From contig CALKXN010000098.1 in NCBI GenBank assembly GCA_938003555.1, positions 1 through 6,380 of the forward strand: a stretch of DNA of 6,380 nt. The letters run 5' to 3'. Within the stretch, counting starts at the first letter, position 1. Every line of letters begins with the position of its first letter. Shown one piece after another: positions 4,062-6,380 of the stretch. A model generated the notes under the pieces. It did no database searches, was not told the DNA's origin, and worked only from the letters and a program-made list of their open reading frames with translations. The translations under genes and the position numbers were made by a program. This stretch comes from an uncultured Robiginitomaculum sp. GTDB taxonomy: Bacteria > Pseudomonadota > Alphaproteobacteria > Caulobacterales > Maricaulaceae.

Positions 4062-6380
4062 ATGAGTGACACTAATCAGAAATCAATAAAGGTCGTACCA
4101 CTATTTATAGGGACGTCTATTTTTGCGTTATCAGCAGTCTTGACTGCACCCGTTTATGCTCAGGATGCAGAAGACGAAGTTATTGCAGTAGGTATTCGCC
4201 AATCACTTAAGGATGCGATGGACTATAAACGCGATTCTTATGGTGTTGTTGATGCTATTACCGCTGAAGACATTGGTAAATTTCCAAACAGCAACCTCGC
4301 TGAAGCGCTTCAACGCATCCCGGGTGTTTCTATTGATCGCGTTAATGGCGAAGGCGCACAAATTACTGTTCGTGGTTTCGGCCCAAGTTTTAACCAAGTT
4401 ACTTTGAATGGTCGTAGTATGCCGACGGCTGATGTGCCGCTCGTTGGATCTGGTCAAAGTGGTGACGCGTCTGGTGCATCCGGTCGTGCTTTCGATTTTT
4501 CAAATTTGGCATCTGAAGGTGTTAAGTCCCTTGAGGTTTATAAAACAGGCCGAGCTGACATTGCTTCTGGCGGTATTGGTGCGACGGTTAATGTTGTTAC
4601 AAATAAGCCTTTAGATAGACAGGGACTTCAGGCTGCGGTTAGTGCGAAAGCTATTCATGATACGTCTGTTGATCGAGGTTCGAACATTACGCCAGAATTT
4701 GCTGCAAATGCGAGCTGGACAAATGAAGCTGAAACATTCGGCATTGGTGTGTTTGGTGGCTATTCTAAGCGGAATAACGCAGCGGCAGGTGCAAACTCTG
4801 CGCAATGGGAAACAATCCCTTACAGCGATTTCGCAGGCCTAACGAATGACGCGACGCAAATTGCAAATGCGCCTACGGACCCGAATACATTTATTTCTTT
4901 ACCCCGTGATAGTCGTTACCAATTCTCTGAATTTGAAAGAGAGCGCATCAATGGTCAAATTGTTGCTCAATTCGAGCCTTCTGATCGTGTCAGAATGTCC
5001 GCTGATTACACATTTGCCGTAAATGAAGGACGTGAAGATAAAACTGAGCTCTCAAATTGGTTTAGTCGCCCGTTCTCAGAGGTTGTTTTCTCGGATGAGC
5101 CGGTTCCAACAACCGTTTTCTTGAGAGAGCCTTCAGACGACAAGGGCGCTGCAATGCAGCAAACGCTTCGTATGACGAAAGACGAGCTTTCATCTTTCGG
5201 CTTTAATGGTGAGTATGACTTAAAAGATAATCTAACTATTAGATTAGATGCGCACACTTCCAGTGCCGAGGTGTCACCAATTGCGCCTATGGGCTTAAGT
5301 GAAATCAATGTCGGCATCGATCAAAAATATGCGGGTGCGGGCTCACGAACATTCTCACATGCAGTCGATTACAGTGGTCCTGTTCCTATCATGATTATTG
5401 AAACGGAAACGGGTACAGATAATGTGACTACAGCCGATGCTGCCAGTCAGGTTGCCAACGGCATTCGAGCGATCACGCAAAAGAATGATATTGATCAATT
5501 CGACTTGCAGGCTGATTGGGGTCTAGATGATAGATCAAACCTTGTATTTGGCGTAAATTACCGGACTCAGAAAAATGTATCTGACAAAAAGCAATTTCAA
5601 CAAATTCTAGGTAACTGGGGTGCTGAAAATCGCGGTGATGTTGATGCTCTAGCGCCAGGTGCACTTGAGGTTTTCTGTCTCTCATGTCGTTTTAATACCG
5701 TGAATATTGGCGGTGCGGCGCCTGTTGGCCAACGTCAGGTTGGCAATGTTCAAGCTGTGCGTGGTGATGCTGGTGTAATTTTTGAAGCTCTATCTTCTTT
5801 CTATGCGAATGGCTTTGAAGCTGGTGCTCAAGGCGGTGTTTTTGCGAATGCTCTGCCTGCGGGTGCTCGTGCGCTCAATACGACCAGTGAGACGCTTGAT
5901 ACGATTACGGAAGATGTGATTTCACTTTACGCGCAATTTGATACTGAGTTTCAAGTTGGTAATATTCCTATGAAGTTAAACGCAGGTCTGCGTTACGAAG
6001 AAACGGATGTGACATCGCAGACGGAATCTTCCCCAACGGCCGCTATAATCTGGCAAGGTAATAATGATTTTGCTTCATCATCAGCGACGGCAGCGGATGG
6101 TTTTGGTTCAGCATCTAGTTATAGTAATCTATTGCCAAACTTTGATATCTCGGCAGACTTACGAGAGGATATGAAGTTGCGGGCTTCTTATAGTAAAACA
6201 ATCGCACGCCCGACTTATAACAACCTTTTCGCAAGTGACAGTGCTGGCACGCCATCTGGCCCAACCGCTTTAGCGGCAGGTAATGCTCCAACTGGTAGCC
6301 GCGGCAACCCTGGACTTCTGCCTTTGGAATCAGACAATTTCGATATCTCCTATGAGTGGTATTTCGGTGATGCGAGTTAC
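4062..6380 (+). CDS. TonB-dependent receptor, TonB-Xanth-Caul type (3' end outside window)
   Basis: This is an outer-membrane beta-barrel with a plug domain that imports a large or scarce solute using energy from TonB-ExbBD. The frame is open for 773 residues to the right edge; family members usually run to some 850-1000, so the last barrel strands are missing. A signal peptide occupies 1-33 (cleavage VYA-QD), and a possible TonB box EVIAVGI follows at 39-45. The plug spans about 46-185 and is typical of the family: GIRQSLKDAMDYKR, AEDIGKFPNSNLAEALQRIPGV (two pieces of 68-89), ITVRGFGP (101-108), TLNGR (114-118), a Gly/Ser-rich loop (129-142), then SLEVYKTGRADIASGGIGA (156-174). Barrel signatures near the right end are LRASYSKTIARP (706-717) and GNPGLLPLES (from 748). 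The only two visible cysteines form C539-L-S-C542. Receptors of this type often serve carbohydrate uptake, but the ligand cannot be read here. It lies 578 bases after tctA and probably has its own promoter. Confidence 0.93.
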   Translation, partial: MSDTNQKSIKVVPLFIGTSIFALSAVLTAPVYAQDAEDEVIAVGIRQSLKDAMDYKRDSYGVVDAITAEDIGKFPNSNLAEALQRIPGVSIDRVNGEGAQITVRGFGPSFNQVTLNGRSMPTADVPLVGSGQSGDASGASGRAFDFSNLASEGVKSLEVYKTGRADIASGGIGATVNVVTNKPLDRQGLQAAVSAKAIHDTSVDRGSNITPEFAANASWTNEAETFGIGVFGGYSKRNNAAAGANSAQWETIPYSDFAGLTNDATQIANAPTDPNTFISLPRDSRYQFSEFERERINGQIVAQFEPSDRVRMSADYTFAVNEGREDKTELSNWFSRPFSEVVFSDEPVPTTVFLREPSDDKGAAMQQTLRMTKDELSSFGFNGEYDLKDNLTIRLDAHTSSAEVSPIAPMGLSEINVGIDQKYAGAGSRTFSHAVDYSGPVPIMIIETETGTDNVTTADAASQVANGIRAITQKNDIDQFDLQADWGLDDRSNLVFGVNYRTQKNVSDKKQFQQILGNWGAENRGDVDALAPGALEVFCLSCRFNTVNIGGAAPVGQRQVGNVQAVRGDAGVIFEALSSFYANGFEAGAQGGVFANALPAGARALNTTSETLDTITEDVISLYAQFDTEFQVGNIPMKLNAGLRYEETDVTSQTESSPTAAIIWQGNNDFASSSATAADGFGSASSYSNLLPNFDISADLREDMKLRASYSKTIARPTYNNLFASDSAGTPSGPTALAAGNAPTGSRGNPGLLPLESDNFDISYEWYFGDASY

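Noticed and set aside
4213..4614. Two short plus-strand frames (4213-4407 and 4408-4614) inside the receptor plug
   Set aside because: They are out of frame with the well-supported plug domain, which explains every base here.
5006..5317. 103-codon minus-strand frame within the receptor gene
   Set aside because: It overlaps a receptor frame with clear family motifs, has no ribosome site or recognisable domain, and reads as low-complexity antisense.

Overview
The window looks like part of a Gram-negative proteobacterial chromosome. It encodes an outer-membrane TonB-dependent receptor, an exported solute-binding protein and inner-membrane permease subunits. The receptor belongs to the large 'TonB-Xanth-Caul' type seen in Caulobacterales, Hyphomonadaceae, Xanthomonadales and Alteromonadales. 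By eye the GC content is moderate, in the mid 40s per cent. A marine alphaproteobacterium is my best guess, but a marine gammaproteobacterium is not excluded. All genes lie on the + strand, and I saw no tRNA, rRNA, CRISPR array, transposase or integrase.

Layout: (1) Positions 2-370 hold the C-terminal part of a sugar phosphate isomerase/epimerase (xylose-isomerase-like TIM barrel), cut by the left edge. (2) Positions 420-3483 hold a complete tripartite tricarboxylate transporter (TTT) operon in the order tctC-tctB-tctA: a probable lipoprotein solute-binding protein, a small membrane subunit and the large permease. tctB and tctA overlap by ATGA. (3) Positions 3484-4061 are a 578-base gap without a convincing gene. 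It holds two near-identical TGACA-N4-TGTCA palindromes with a central CG (LacI-type operator candidates), an 8-bp inverted repeat, a possible sigma70 promoter and a small hairpin. (4) Positions 4062-6380 hold a TonB-dependent receptor, open to the right edge (773 residues visible, C-terminal barrel missing).

How the genes may work together: the receptor would bring a solute across the outer membrane using TonB energy, TctC would bind it in the periplasm, and TctAB would carry it through the inner membrane with an ion gradient. The isomerase/epimerase would act on it in the cytoplasm. An enzyme of sugar or sugar-acid metabolism next to the transporter favours a carbohydrate-derived acid over citrate, but the substrate cannot be read from this window. 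The receptor probably has its own promoter and regulator site, so it need not be co-transcribed with tctCBA. I see no clear sign of a wholly new system. The most interesting parts are the paired operators before the receptor gene, the lipoprotein form of TctC, and the receptor's isolated CxxC pair.
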